The notes under the pieces: generated by a model
What the model saw: the letters and a program-made list of their open reading frames with translations, nothing else
Databases searched by the model: none
Told to the model about the DNA's origin: nothing
Made by a program: the position numbers and the translations under genes
Origin: an uncultured Gammaproteobacteria bacterium
GTDB lineage: Bacteria > Pseudomonadota > Gammaproteobacteria > Pseudomonadales > Porticoccaceae
Length of the DNA: 43,278 bases
Reading direction: 5' to 3'
NCBI GenBank assembly: GCA_913060555.1
Contig: CAJXRS010000008.1
Span: forward strand, 1-43,278
Shown: positions 31,699-40,677 of the stretch, piece by piece
How positions within the stretch are numbered: the stretch's first letter is position 1
How the letters are laid out: every line of letters starts with the position of its first letter

Positions 31699-31727
31699 AC
31701 TATACCCTTTCGTGACGAAATGGTCGA
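31699..31727 (-). promoter_or_regulatory. Candidate promoter of the fluoride operon
   Basis: On the minus strand, TATAGT (31704-31699) is a good -10 box, 8 bases before the aptamer. A weak -35 TCGACC (31727-31722) lies 17 bases further upstream. Spacing is right for a sigma-70 promoter starting transcription at the riboswitch. Confidence 0.55.
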
Positions 31728-31779
31728 GCGCAGTTTCAGTGAATCCCTTCGGATCCCTGCCGGGCTCCCTGGCGGTGCT

Positions 31780-32868
31780 GGGGTGCCGGCCGCGGCGCTG
31801 GGCCTAATCGAGGGCGCGGCCGATGCGGTGGCCAGCTTCACCAAGATGGTGTCGGGCTACCTCGCTCGGCCATCGCAAAGCACTGGTCCTGCTCGGCTAT
31901 GCGCTCACTCCGCTCGTCCAGGTCTTCATCGCACTGGCGGTGGGATGGCCGCTGCTGCTCCTGGGTCAGTTGCTGTCCTGATTCGGCAAGGGACTGCGCG
32001 GGCCGCTACGCGACGCCATCGTGATCCAGGCGGTGAGCGCGCAGACCCCTGGACGCGCGTTCGGCTTTCACCGGGCGATGGATACGGTGGATGCGGTCGC
32101 CGGGCAGCTGCTGGGCGTGGCTGCGCTGGGGTGGGCGCAGACGCTGCATTGAGACGACGTAGCCAGCCCGTTCCGCGTGGTGCTCGGGCTGTCCGTGATC
32201 CCTGGCCTGCTGGCCGTGCTGGTTTTCCTGACGCTCGTGAACGCCCCCAGCAATCGCCCAATCCCGGCCTGCGCTTCTTCGGCGCGCTGCACGAGCTGCC
32301 AACACGGTTCAAACGCTACCTCTGCGCGGTCGGGTTGTCTGGCCTGGGGAACTTCTCGCACAGCCTGCTGATCCTGGCCGCCACGCACTTGCTGGCGCCC
32401 TCGATCGACATCATGCATGCGACACAGGTCGCCGGGCTGCTCTACGTGGGACGCAACGCCGTGCAGGTGCTGGCTTCCTATCCGGTTAGCGCCTGGGCGG
32501 ATCGCATCGGCCCGCTGCCGCTATGGGTGGCGGGCTACGCGCTGGGCGCGGCCACTGCTGTGCTGGCGGCACTCGCCTTCTGCCTGGGCATAGGCAGCCT
32601 GCCGCTGCTCGCCACCAGTTTTGTGGCCGCGGGGCTCTACGTGGCGATGCAGGAGGCGCTGGAATCCACGGTCGCCGCGGGCATGATCGAACCGCAAGCG
32701 CTGACTATGAGCTACGGAGCGCTGGGCACCGTCGATGGCAGCGCCAAGTTCCTGTCGAGTGCGGTCGTAGGCACCGTATGGACGATGACCTCGCCGGTAC
32801 TGGGCTTAGGGTTGGCTGTCGTCCTGATGCTGACCGGAACGGTTGCACTGGGCCGCCTCAACCGATGA
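31780..32868 (+). pseudogene. MFS transporter, frameshifted and interrupted
   Basis: Fragments in different frames join into one major facilitator superfamily protein. It begins with GLIEGAADAVASFTKMVSGYL (from about 31800), shifts frame near 31870 to HRKALVLLGYALTPLVQVF, hits a TGA at 31979, continues FGKGLRGPLRDAIV and FGFHRAMDTVDAVAGQL, meets another stop near 32150, and shifts frame again before the intact C-terminal half (FKRYLCAVGLSGLGNFSHSL to the stop at 32868). At least two frameshifts and two stops mean it is dead. The N-terminal first helices are missing, their place taken by the promoter and riboswitch of the divergent fluoride operon. Confidence 0.85.
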
Positions 32869-32944
32869 GGATGCGCCACGTCGATCGATTCCCTGCGATG
32901 TCGCGTCTGGCCTGATGCACCCCAGCGACCGACCTTCTATGCCC

Positions 32945-32970
32945 ACGGCCCTTCGGGGCCGTTTGTTTTG
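32945..32970 (+). terminator. Intrinsic terminator with UUCG loop
   Basis: ACGGCCC-TTCG-GGGCCGT followed by TTGTTTTG. It separates the MFS pseudogene from the conjugation module. The 100 bases from here to 33072 hold no further gene. Confidence 0.8.
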
Positions 32971-33071
32971 GTCGGCGCCAGGAAATCGGACGGCCCTCAT
33001 TTCGCATTGTTTGCTGTCGCAACCTCACGCAGCGGCGATGGTGAGGGCTCGATGTTTCAGGACGACGCGCC

Positions 33072-33671
33072 ATGTGCCCCTCACCACCCTGGTTTCACCA
33101 CCCCGAACGCCGCCTGCTGGCGGGTTTTCTCGGCCTCCTTTGGTCGGTGCTGGCTGGCGGCTGCGCGACGACGAGCGCGCCGGTCGCGCCCGACACAATC
33201 GAGGAATCCTCGGCCGCGCCCGCATCCGAGGCGCCCGAATACATCCCCGTCGTGCGCTACGGGCGCTACACCCTCGTGGAACTGGCACCGACAGCAGCGC
33301 AGCGCGACCTGCTTTTGCAGACCATCGACGTGTCGATGCCCGAGGATGCCCGCGCCACGGTCGGCGACGGGCTACGGCATGTGCTCAAGCGCAGCGGCTA
33401 CGGCTTGTGCCAGACGGCGCACGCGGTGGTCGAGCTGTACGCACTGCCGCTGCCGGCGGCGCACCTGCACCTAGGCCCCATGACCCTGCGCGAAGCGCTG
33501 CTCACCCTTGCTGGTCCGGCCTGGGAACTGCACGCGGATGACCGCGCGCGGCAAATCTGCTTCGAGCGTCCCAACGACAGCATGACCGCCGACAAGGCAC
33601 CCGCGCTGCCCGCCAACGAGGCGGTGCAGACGTTTCCGCTGGCGCCCGCGGCATCGGGAGGCCAGCCATGA
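33072..33671 (+). CDS. PilL_N-type ICE lipoprotein
   Basis: A 199-aa protein. A signal peptide with lipobox (LLWSVLAGGC, Cys31) leads to a mature N-terminus modified by lipid. After an acidic spacer, the conserved domain EYIPVVRYGRYTLVELAPTA to FERP is the PilL_N/TIGR03748 domain of ICE type IV secretion loci (VGDGLRHVLKRSGYGLC, TLREALLTLAG). This resembles the secretin-associated STN-like domain of type IV pilus systems. It begins the conjugation operon and is probably in the outer membrane. It overlaps the next gene by 4 bases. Confidence 0.85.
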   Translation: MCPSPPWFHHPERRLLAGFLGLLWSVLAGGCATTSAPVAPDTIEESSAAPASEAPEYIPVVRYGRYTLVELAPTAAQRDLLLQTIDVSMPEDARATVGDGLRHVLKRSGYGLCQTAHAVVELYALPLPAAHLHLGPMTLREALLTLAGPAWELHADDRARQICFERPNDSMTADKAPALPANEAVQTFPLAPAASGGQP

Positions 33672-34309
33672 ACGGCCCGCAGCCCGCCCAGCGCTCAACC
33701 GCCGCCGTGGTGGTGCAGAGCCTGATGTGGCTCTGGCTGATCGGCCTCAGTGTCCTCATTGCCCTCGGCTACCAGGCCATGAACGATCAGGCCGACCAGG
33801 ATCGCCTCAATTCCCGCCTGCAACGCCTCGAAGCGCTGGCGACGGGCCTGGCCGAGACCGTCGAGGCCATCCAGCAGCGTCCAGCCGTCGCCACGGCGAC
33901 GGACCTCAAGGACACGCGCCAAATCCTGGAGGCACGCGCCGCCCAGGTCGAGCAATCGCTGAGCGACTATGCCGCCGCCGCCGACCTTCAGGCGCTGCGC
34001 GCCGAAGTCGAGCAAGTCAAGACGCGGCAGACCGCTGCGCGCGCCGCTGCACCCGCCCAGCCGCGCAGCGGGAACAAGCCCACCGCCAAGCCCGAACCAC
34101 CGCCGCTCCCGTTCCGCATCGTGGGTGCCGAACTGCGTGCCGGCGAGCGCAGCGTGTCCGTCGCGCCGAGCAGTGGCGACTTCACGCCCGACCAGCTTCA
34201 AGTGCTGCTGCCAGGTGATGCGGTCGGCCCGTGGCGCTTGCAGGCCGTCGAGGGCAACACCGCGGTGTTCCAGGCCGGCGACCAGACCCGCCGCGTGGCG
34301 ATTCCCTGA
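33668..34309 (+). CDS. ICE membrane-anchored coiled-coil protein
   Basis: A 213-aa protein with one N-terminal helix (residues about 14-35, VVVQSLMWLWLIGLSVLIAL). A long coiled coil follows (about 40-120; heptads around RLNSRLQRLEALATGLAETV and ADLQALRAEVEQVKTRQ), then a Pro linker and a beta-rich periplasmic domain (about 150-213). The topology is one cytoplasmic N-terminus and a periplasmic rest. It is a conserved neighbour of PilL_N in these ICEs; no symbol is established to my knowledge. Its likely role is structural in the transfer channel. Confidence 0.75.
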   Translation: MNGPQPAQRSTAAVVVQSLMWLWLIGLSVLIALGYQAMNDQADQDRLNSRLQRLEALATGLAETVEAIQQRPAVATATDLKDTRQILEARAAQVEQSLSDYAAAADLQALRAEVEQVKTRQTAARAAAPAQPRSGNKPTAKPEPPPLPFRIVGAELRAGERSVSVAPSSGDFTPDQLQVLLPGDAVGPWRLQAVEGNTAVFQAGDQTRRVAIP

Positions 34310-34323
34310 CCGGAGTACAGCGC

Positions 34324-35049
34324 ATGAAGCCATCGATCGTCCTTTCCGCGCTCCTGCTGGCATCCACCCAGTTTCCCGCGTGGGCTCAGCAGCCGGCCAC
34401 GGCTCCGGCCCGCAATGCGCAGAGCCAGGAGCGCCCGCTGGCCGCACGCGCTCTGGACGGCCGGGTGTCAAGCGACTGGGGCCTGCAACCGCAGGAGTGG
34501 GCGCGCTACCGCGAACTGATGGACGGGCCGCTGGGCATCTACTCGCCCAACCTGGACCCGCTGTCGGCCCTAGGCATCGAGGCCCGCACCGACGAGGAGC
34601 GGCGCCGCTACGCAGAACTGCAGGTGCAGGTCGAGGCGCGCCGCGTCGAGAAGCTGCTTGCCTATCAGCGCGCCTACGACGAGGCCTGGCAGCGCCTGAA
34701 CCCCGGAATGCAGCGGGTGAACCTGCCGGACGACAAGCCGGTCGCCGGCGCCACGCGCGGCTCCGGCCGCACAGCAGTGTTCGTCAAGGACGGCTGCGTG
34801 GCCTGCAGCCAGCTCGTCCAGCGCCTGCAATCTACGGGCGCCGAATTCGACCTGTACATGGTCGGCAGCCGCCAGGATGACGCGCGCATCCGCGACTGGG
34901 CCAAGCGCGCGAACGTCGATCCGGCACGCGTGCGCAGCGGAAGCATCACGCTCAACCACGACGGCGGTCGCTGGCTAACATTGGGGGTGCCCGGCGATCT
35001 GCCGGCGGTCGTGCGCGAGGTGAACGGCCAATGGCAGCGCCAGCCGTAG
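34324..35049 (+). CDS. PFL_4693-family ICE protein (TIGR03759 type)
   Basis: A 241-aa exported protein. The signal peptide is residues 1-21 (KPSIVLSALLLASTQFPAWA, then Q). The mature part has SSDWGLQPQEWARYRELM near 49-66, a helical stretch, then a thioredoxin-like half with CVACSQ (about 158-163) and VPGDLPAVV. The CxxC suggests a periplasmic redox or disulfide-related function. It matches the TIGR03759 family of PFGI-1-class ICEs. The start follows GGAGTACAGCGC. It overlaps the transglycosylase by 19 bp. Confidence 0.85.
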   Translation: MKPSIVLSALLLASTQFPAWAQQPATAPARNAQSQERPLAARALDGRVSSDWGLQPQEWARYRELMDGPLGIYSPNLDPLSALGIEARTDEERRRYAELQVQVEARRVEKLLAYQRAYDEAWQRLNPGMQRVNLPDDKPVAGATRGSGRTAVFVKDGCVACSQLVQRLQSTGAEFDLYMVGSRQDDARIRDWAKRANVDPARVRSGSITLNHDGGRWLTLGVPGDLPAVVREVNGQWQRQP

Positions 35050-35621
35050 CCGCTCTCCTGCGCGCACTGGTGCTCATCGCCGGCTTCTGCGCCTGCGTTG
35101 CCCAGGCCGAGGAGGTTCCGCCACCGGCCTATCAGCTCGCCGCGCAGCGCGCTGGCATCCCCTCGACGGTGCTCTACGCCGTGGCCTTGCAAGAGAGCGG
35201 CATCCGCCGCCACGGGCGCATCGTTCCGTGGCCGTGGTCCCTTAATGTCGCCGGCCAGTCGCACCGCTACGCGACCCGTGCCGACGCCTGCGCGGGCTTG
35301 CAGCGGGCAATGCGCTCCACGCCGCACACGCGCATCGACGCGGGCCTGGGCCAGATCAACCTCGGCTACCACCAGCAGCGCTACACCAGCGCGTGCGACT
35401 TGCTAGACCCGTACCGCAACCTCGCCATCGCCGCCGAGATCCTGCGGGAGCAGCACACCCCCGGCGAGGACTGGTTGCTGGCGATCGGCCGCTACCACCG
35501 TCCTGCCGGGGGTGAGCCTGCCGCCCGCTACCGGCGCAGCGTATCCCGCCACCTTGCCCGCGTGCAGGGCCCGCGCCCAACCGCCGCGGTCCTCGCCGCG
35601 CGCCAGGAGACATCCCCATGA
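35031..35621 (+). CDS. Conjugation-associated lytic transglycosylase
   Basis: A 196-aa periplasmic SLT-type lytic transglycosylase. A signal peptide (about 1-25) ends in CVAQA. VLYAVALQESGIRRHGRI has the catalytic glutamate (ALQESG) in the standard ES motif; AGLGQINLGYHQQRY is the second family motif (GLGQIN); LAIAAEIL and LAIGRYHRP follow. It cleaves peptidoglycan to open a path for the transfer apparatus. It overlaps the genes on both sides (19 and 4 bp), so it is part of one operon. Confidence 0.9.
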   Translation: MAAPAVAALLRALVLIAGFCACVAQAEEVPPPAYQLAAQRAGIPSTVLYAVALQESGIRRHGRIVPWPWSLNVAGQSHRYATRADACAGLQRAMRSTPHTRIDAGLGQINLGYHQQRYTSACDLLDPYRNLAIAAEILREQHTPGEDWLLAIGRYHRPAGGEPAARYRRSVSRHLARVQGPRPTAAVLAARQETSP

Positions 35622-36157
35622 CGACATCCCATCTGGCCTTACGAGGCCTGCTCGTGCTGCTGGCGAGTCTGCCGCTGGCCTCGCTTGCCGGCGAGCCGCT
35701 GATCGTGGTCGAAGACCGCGGCGGCACGTCGGCGCTGCCGTACTACGAAGCCCTGAACCTCCAGCCGCGCGCCAACGGGCCGGCCCGGCCGCCGATCCCG
35801 ACGACCCAGGTTCCCGCCACCCCGGCAGGCGAGGCCGCAATGCTGCCGGTACGCAGCGCCAAGCTCGCGCCCGGCACCGTCGCGCGGCGGGTCATCGAGG
35901 CTCCGGGTCTTCGGCCTTTCGTGGTCGTCGGCGACGACGAAACCTCCCGGGCCTGGATGCGCCGCCAGGCGGCAGCGCTGCGCGAGCGCGGCGCGGTCGG
36001 CCTGGTGGTCAACGTCGAGACCGTGCAGGGCCTGGCGCGGCTGCGCGCCCTGGTGCCCGGCGTACCCCTCGCGCCCGTGTCCGGCGATGACCTGGCCGAG
36101 CGCCTGGGCCTGCGGCACTACCCGGTGCTGATCACGGCCACCGGCATCGAGCAATGA
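35618..36157 (+). CDS. PFL_4695-family ICE protein (TIGR03765 type)
   Basis: A 179-aa exported protein with an N-terminal signal (GLLVLLASLPLASLAGEP, cut near residue 24). The conserved IVVEDRGGTSALPYYEALNL opens the mature domain; later ARRVIEAPGLRPFVVVGDD, LRERGAVGLVVNVETVQGLA and LGLRHYPVLIT. It matches the family found between the transglycosylase and TraD in PFGI-1-class ICEs. The fold looks TraW/TrbC-N-like, but no activity is known. It is periplasmic and part of the channel assembly by position. Confidence 0.85.
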   Translation: MTTSHLALRGLLVLLASLPLASLAGEPLIVVEDRGGTSALPYYEALNLQPRANGPARPPIPTTQVPATPAGEAAMLPVRSAKLAPGTVARRVIEAPGLRPFVVVGDDETSRAWMRRQAAALRERGAVGLVVNVETVQGLARLRALVPGVPLAPVSGDDLAERLGLRHYPVLITATGIEQ

Positions 36158-36161
36158 AGCC

Positions 36162-38354
36162 ATGTCGGGGAAACAGCCGGTCGAGGTACTGCTTCGCCCA
36201 GCGGTGGAGCTATACACCGTTGCCGCATGCGCGGGCGCCGCGTTTCTGTCCCTGGTGGCCCCATGGTCGCTCGCGCTGAGCCCGTCCATGGGCGTCGGCA
36301 GCGCGCTGGCGTTCGGCGCCTACGGTGCCATCCGCTACCGCGATGCCCGCGTCATCCTGCGCTACCGGCGCAACATCCGCCGCCTGCCGCGCTACGTGAT
36401 GACCAGCAAGGACGTGCCGGTCAGCCAGCAGCGGCTGTTCGTGGGGCGCGGGTTCCTGTGGGAGCAGAAGCACACCCATAGGCTCATGCAAACGTACCGG
36501 CCGGAGTTCCGCCGCTACGTCGAGCCCACACCAGCCTACCGGCTGGCGCGACGGCTGGAAGAACGGCTGGAGTACGCGCCGTTCCCGCTGTCCCGGCTGT
36601 CGAAACTCACCGGCTGGGACGTACCTTTCAACCCGGTGCGGCCGTTGCCGCCTGTGGGCGGCCTGCCGCGCCTGCACGGCATCGAACCCGAGGAGATGGA
36701 CGTCAGCCTGCCGCTGGGCGAGCGCGTCGGCCACTCGCTGGTGCTGGGCACGACGCGCGTCGGCAAGACCCGGCTGGCCGAACTATTCGTGACCCAGGAC
36801 ATCCGGCGCGTGAACGCCGCGGGCGAGCACGAGGTGGTGATCGTCATTGACCCCAAGGGCGATGCCGATCTCCTGAAGCGGATGTACGTCGAGGCTAAGC
36901 GCGCCGGCCGCGAAGGCGAGTTCTACGTCTTCCACCTGGGATGGCCGGACATCTCCGCGCGCTACAACGCCGTGGGGCGATTCGGGCGTATATCGGAAGT
37001 CGCCACCCGCGTTGCGGGGCAGCTTTCCGGTGAAGGCAACTCGGCCGCCTTCCGAGAGTTTGCGTGGCGGTTCGTCAACATCATTGCCCGCGCCCTGGTG
37101 GAGCTGGGACAGCGGCCCGACTACATGCTGATCCAACGGCACGTCATCAACATCGACGCGCTGTTCATCGAGTACGCCCAGCATTACTTCGCCAAGACCG
37201 AGCCCAAGGCCTGGGAGGTGATCGTCCAGATCGAGGCCAAGCTCAACGAGAAGAACATCCCGCGCAACATGATCGGGCGCGAGAAGCGCGTGGTGGCGCT
37301 GGAGCAGTACCTCTCGCAGGCGCGCAACTACGACCCGGTGCTGGATGGCCTGCGCTCGGCGGTTCGCTACGACAAGACGTACTTCGACAAGATCGTCGCA
37401 TCGCTGCTGCCGCTGCTGGAGAAGCTCACTAGCGGCAAGATCGCGCAGCTCCTGGCCCCGAACTACTCCGACCTGGCCGACCCGCGCCCGATCTTCGACT
37501 GGATGCAGATCATCCGTAAGAGGGCCATCGTCTATGTGGGCCTGGATGCGCTCTCCGACGCCGAGGTCGCCACCGCGGTCGGCAACTCGATGTTCAGCGA
37601 TCTCGTGTCGGTCGCCGGGCATATCTACAAGCATGGGATCGACGATGGCCTGCCGGGCGCATCGGCCGGTGCGCGCGTGCCGATCAACGTCCATGCCGAC
37701 GAGTTCAACGAATTGATGGGCGACGAGTTCATCCCGCTGATCAACAAGGGCGGCGGTGCCGGCCTGCAAGTCACTGCGTACACGCAGACCCTGTCGGACA
37801 TCGAGGCCCGCATCGGCAACCGCGCGAAGGCAGGCCAGGTGATCGGGAATTTCAACAACCTGTTCATGCTGCGCGTGCGCGAGACCGCGACCGCCGAACT
37901 GCTGACCCGGCAATTGCCGAAGGTCGAGGTCTATACGACCACCATCGTCAGCGGCGCGACCGACAGCTCGGACATTCGCGGGGCGACGGATTTCACGTCG
38001 AACACTCAGGACCGCATCAGCATGTCCAGCGTGCCGATGATCGAGCCGTCGCACGTCGTCGGCCTGCCGAAAGGCCAGTGCTTCGCGTTGCTGCAGGGCG
38101 GCCAGCTTTGGAAAGTGCGCATGCCGCTGCCGGCGCCGGACCCGGACGAAGTGATGCCGGCAGACTTGCAGCAACTGGCCGGGTACATGCGCCAGAGCTA
38201 CAGCGAAGCGACGCAGTGGTGGGAGTTCACCAGTTCCCCCGCCTTGCAGGACACGGGCCTGCCCGACGACCTGCTGGATGACGCCGCTGCGGCCGAACCT
38301 CCCGCGGTGGCCATTGCCACCGACGAGGACACCGGCAACAAGGCCTCGCCATGA
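36162..38354 (+). CDS. traD: Conjugative coupling ATPase TraD (SXT/ICE subfamily)
   Basis: A 730-aa type IV coupling protein. Two hydrophobic helices lie near residues 18-38 and 42-56. The FtsK/TraD ATPase follows with Walker A GTTRVGKT (about 195-202) and Walker B VIVIDPKGD (about 227-235). The RNAVGRF, LTSGKIAQLLAPN and NVHADEFNELMGDEF segments are typical of the ICE TraD family (TIGR03743). The C-terminal tail is acidic. It recruits the relaxosome to the channel and pumps DNA. It starts 4 bases after the upstream stop and overlaps the next gene by 4. Confidence 0.93.
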   Translation: MSGKQPVEVLLRPAVELYTVAACAGAAFLSLVAPWSLALSPSMGVGSALAFGAYGAIRYRDARVILRYRRNIRRLPRYVMTSKDVPVSQQRLFVGRGFLWEQKHTHRLMQTYRPEFRRYVEPTPAYRLARRLEERLEYAPFPLSRLSKLTGWDVPFNPVRPLPPVGGLPRLHGIEPEEMDVSLPLGERVGHSLVLGTTRVGKTRLAELFVTQDIRRVNAAGEHEVVIVIDPKGDADLLKRMYVEAKRAGREGEFYVFHLGWPDISARYNAVGRFGRISEVATRVAGQLSGEGNSAAFREFAWRFVNIIARALVELGQRPDYMLIQRHVINIDALFIEYAQHYFAKTEPKAWEVIVQIEAKLNEKNIPRNMIGREKRVVALEQYLSQARNYDPVLDGLRSAVRYDKTYFDKIVASLLPLLEKLTSGKIAQLLAPNYSDLADPRPIFDWMQIIRKRAIVYVGLDALSDAEVATAVGNSMFSDLVSVAGHIYKHGIDDGLPGASAGARVPINVHADEFNELMGDEFIPLINKGGGAGLQVTAYTQTLSDIEARIGNRAKAGQVIGNFNNLFMLRVRETATAELLTRQLPKVEVYTTTIVSGATDSSDIRGATDFTSNTQDRISMSSVPMIEPSHVVGLPKGQCFALLQGGQLWKVRMPLPAPDPDEVMPADLQQLAGYMRQSYSEATQWWEFTSSPALQDTGLPDDLLDDAAAAEPPAVAIATDEDTGNKASP

Positions 38355-39112
38355 AGGACGCCGCCTCGACTGCACAACGGGAGCAGAACCAGCGCCAGGG
38401 CCTGATCGTCGGCACCATCACCTTGCCGTTCCGGCTGCTCGGGGTGCTGATCGGCTCGCTGCTGTTCTCGATCGTCGTGGAGTGCGTCGGCATGCACCTG
38501 TTCTGGAAGGACCAGGGCTGGCGGCACTCGCAGCAGATGTTGCAGTACGAACTGGGGCACCTGTCCAGCCACTTCACGCGCAGCGTCGTCGTGCAGGAGC
38601 CGGGGCGCACCGCGCACGAACTGGTGGATACCGGCTACGAATGGGTATTCGTTCGCTCCGGGCTGCTGGAGCGCATGAGCCAGACCGCCGAGCGCGCCCG
38701 CGCGCCGAGCCACGGGAGGATCCAGGACGGGGGGCGCAACTTTCGCTACTACATCAGCCAGGTCTATGTCTGGACCGAGAACTACCTGATTGCCGCGGCC
38801 TTCACCACCCTCACGTTTCTGGTGCGCCTGCTGGTTCTGGTGCTCACGTTGCCGCTGATCTGCACCGCGGCGTTCGTCGGCCTGATCGACGGTCTTGTGC
38901 GGCGGGACGTGCGCCGGTTCGGCGCAGGCCGGGAATCCGGCTTCATCTACCACCGCGCGAAGGCGAGCCTGATGCCGCTGGCCGTGCTGCCGTGGGTCAC
39001 GTACCTGGCCTTGCCGATCTCTGTGCATCCACTGCTGATCCTGCTGCCCAGCGCAGCCTTGCTGGGACTGGCCGTGAGCCTGACTGCGGGCAGCTTCAAA
39101 AAATACTTGTGA
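38351..39112 (+). CDS. PFL_4697-family ICE membrane protein (TIGR03747 type)
   Basis: A 253-aa inner-membrane protein with four or more hydrophobic segments: about 18-46, 149-172, 174-192 and a C-terminal pair around 215-250. The soluble loop contains ELGHLSSHFTRSVVVQEPGR and the conserved IQDGGRNFRYYISQVYVWTE. It matches the family that follows TraD in this ICE class and probably partners with it. It is the last gene before the AT-rich insertion; in related elements RAQPRD follows within a few bases. Confidence 0.85.
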   Translation: MKDAASTAQREQNQRQGLIVGTITLPFRLLGVLIGSLLFSIVVECVGMHLFWKDQGWRHSQQMLQYELGHLSSHFTRSVVVQEPGRTAHELVDTGYEWVFVRSGLLERMSQTAERARAPSHGRIQDGGRNFRYYISQVYVWTENYLIAAAFTTLTFLVRLLVLVLTLPLICTAAFVGLIDGLVRRDVRRFGAGRESGFIYHRAKASLMPLAVLPWVTYLALPISVHPLLILLPSAALLGLAVSLTAGSFKKYL

Positions 39113-39158
39113 TGACAGAGAAACCAGATCATTAGGCAACTCATTCAGTATTTCTTAT

Positions 39159-40088
39159 TTATTGAATTTGCTGACCAAGGATTTTCTCGCGATACATATT
39201 GGCCAAATGGCGCGCCCTCATGCTCCACTGCTCTGTAATCTTTGGGAAATCTGTTGCGCCGCGCCCATCCATTCCTTGCAATGTAACGTAGCCCTGCCCA
39301 TCCTGTCCGCGTACAAAAGCTATGTAGTTATATATTGAATCTCGAAATTCAGTGAGAGCATAAAAGAAGGCATCGCCAGCCGGAAGCGCACGAGATAAGT
39401 CAATGCGACCTTGGGCATATAAAAAATCATTGACACCCTTCATTCCCCATCCTACCCGATCCAACTCAATGTAAAGATTGTCCACGGCGTCATAATGCAC
39501 AGATGGAATGTAACCACATGAAAAGTCCCATGTTTCGAGCCAGTCGAGAAAGTCAGACCTGAAATATGAAGGAACAATATTTTGAAGTGTGGCTATGGAA
39601 TCCGCCATCTGCTGAGGCGTTAATGCGCTCCTGGCAACTTGAAATGCTGATGGGAAAATTCTCTTACAGACATCTTGTGGGATAAAACTAATATCAGAAA
39701 TTTCACCCCAATAGACCACGTGAACCGGAAAAATCGATCCATCCAGCCTTTTGTGTTGAGTGCCATGGAACTGATGATGATTTATGCTGGTATGGCGATT
39801 TGCCGTTGTGAAAATCACATAACAACCAATCGGCTCAGGGAAGGAATCGGTCTTACTCAACTCAGCCGTAACGTCTGTAGAGTTTAGTTGATTAACAAAT
39901 TTTGCCTGCCCAAACACTGAGTAGCCGCCAACGGCAGGAAAAATGTCAATGCCATGCTGCCTTTGCCCATTTCCGCCGTATCTTCTGAATTGCACGTCAT
40001 ACCTCATATTCCGCGCGACCCAGTCCCTCATGAGGTAGCAGCAAATTTCCTCAAAATCTTGATCAGTTCTAAAGGTCAGTCCTTGCAT
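39159..40088 (-). CDS. Lone PD-(D/E)XK (Mrr-like) nuclease candidate, AT-rich insertion
   Basis: A 309-aa protein on the strand opposite to the surrounding conjugation genes. The N-terminal domain (about 1-110) has FRTDQDFEEICCYLMRDWV, then FRRYGGNGQRQHGIDIFP and YSVFGQAKF. This is the E..., G.D and Q.K arrangement of Mrr-type restriction endonuclease cores, with Asp in GIDIF and Gln-Ala-Lys in QAK as catalytic residues. The remaining 200 residues (a segment YFRSDFLDWLETWDFSCGYI, then VGWGMKGVNDFLYA) match no family I know. The start has AGGA 8 bases upstream. Base composition is strikingly lower in GC than every neighbour, showing recent acquisition. Probably a cargo defence protein; restriction of foreign DNA is inferred. 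Confidence 0.75.
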   Translation of the reverse strand: MQGLTFRTDQDFEEICCYLMRDWVARNMRYDVQFRRYGGNGQRQHGIDIFPAVGGYSVFGQAKFVNQLNSTDVTAELSKTDSFPEPIGCYVIFTTANRHTSINHHQFHGTQHKRLDGSIFPVHVVYWGEISDISFIPQDVCKRIFPSAFQVARSALTPQQMADSIATLQNIVPSYFRSDFLDWLETWDFSCGYIPSVHYDAVDNLYIELDRVGWGMKGVNDFLYAQGRIDLSRALPAGDAFFYALTEFRDSIYNYIAFVRGQDGQGYVTLQGMDGRGATDFPKITEQWSMRARHLANMYREKILGQQIQ

Positions 40089-40296
40089 TTTTATCCTGGA
40101 TCTTTGTAAGAGCGTTGATATTTTGCCACGCGGCCGGTGGAAATTCCCTTCTTGAATTCTGGCCTGACGACCACTCCCTGAGCGAACTGGACGCACGCTG
40201 CCAATCAAACCGATCAGCGCAGTTTCCTATTGTTTGCTGCCTGCAGTCACCCTGAACTCCACCATCGCACTATTCTGATCACACAGGAATGGCGCG

Positions 40297-40677
40297 ATGT
40301 TGGCTCCGATCTGGCAGCGCGCCGCGCATCGCGGCGTGCCCATTTTTCTCGTGACGGCCCTGCTGCTGGGTCAGTCCCCGATGGCGTTGGCCGAGTCCCC
40401 CGCACAGCGCCAGGAGCTGGTCGCCGCGCTGCGCCAACTCGACGCGCTGGAGCGCACCGTCGCCGACAGCGCCGCGCGTGCCCCCATCCAGCCGGGCGAG
40501 CGCTACCACTTCGATTACCCGCGGTTGCTGGCTGACTTGGCGCGCGTGCGCGCCGGCATCCAGGCCCATCTCACACCGTCGCGTGCCCAGCCGCGCGACC
40601 CCTCCGAACTGGCCAGCGACTACCGCACCGAGCGGTCCGCTTCGCCATCGCCGACGACTACGGAAGCCAAGCCATGA
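40297..40677 (+). CDS. RAQPRD-family ICE protein
   Basis: A 126-aa exported protein. A signal peptide (residues 9-33, FLVTALLLGQSPMALA) is followed by a helical mature part carrying the eponymous RAQPRDP motif at about residues 100-106 (TIGR01690). ELVAALRQLDALERTVADS and FDYPRLLADLARVRAGI are the usual helices. It is a small periplasmic subunit of the ICE type IV secretion locus. The 208 bp before it contains the end of the insertion and GGAATGGCG ahead of the ATG. Confidence 0.92.
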   Translation: MLAPIWQRAAHRGVPIFLVTALLLGQSPMALAESPAQRQELVAALRQLDALERTVADSAARAPIQPGERYHFDYPRLLADLARVRAGIQAHLTPSRAQPRDPSELASDYRTERSASPSPTTTEAKP

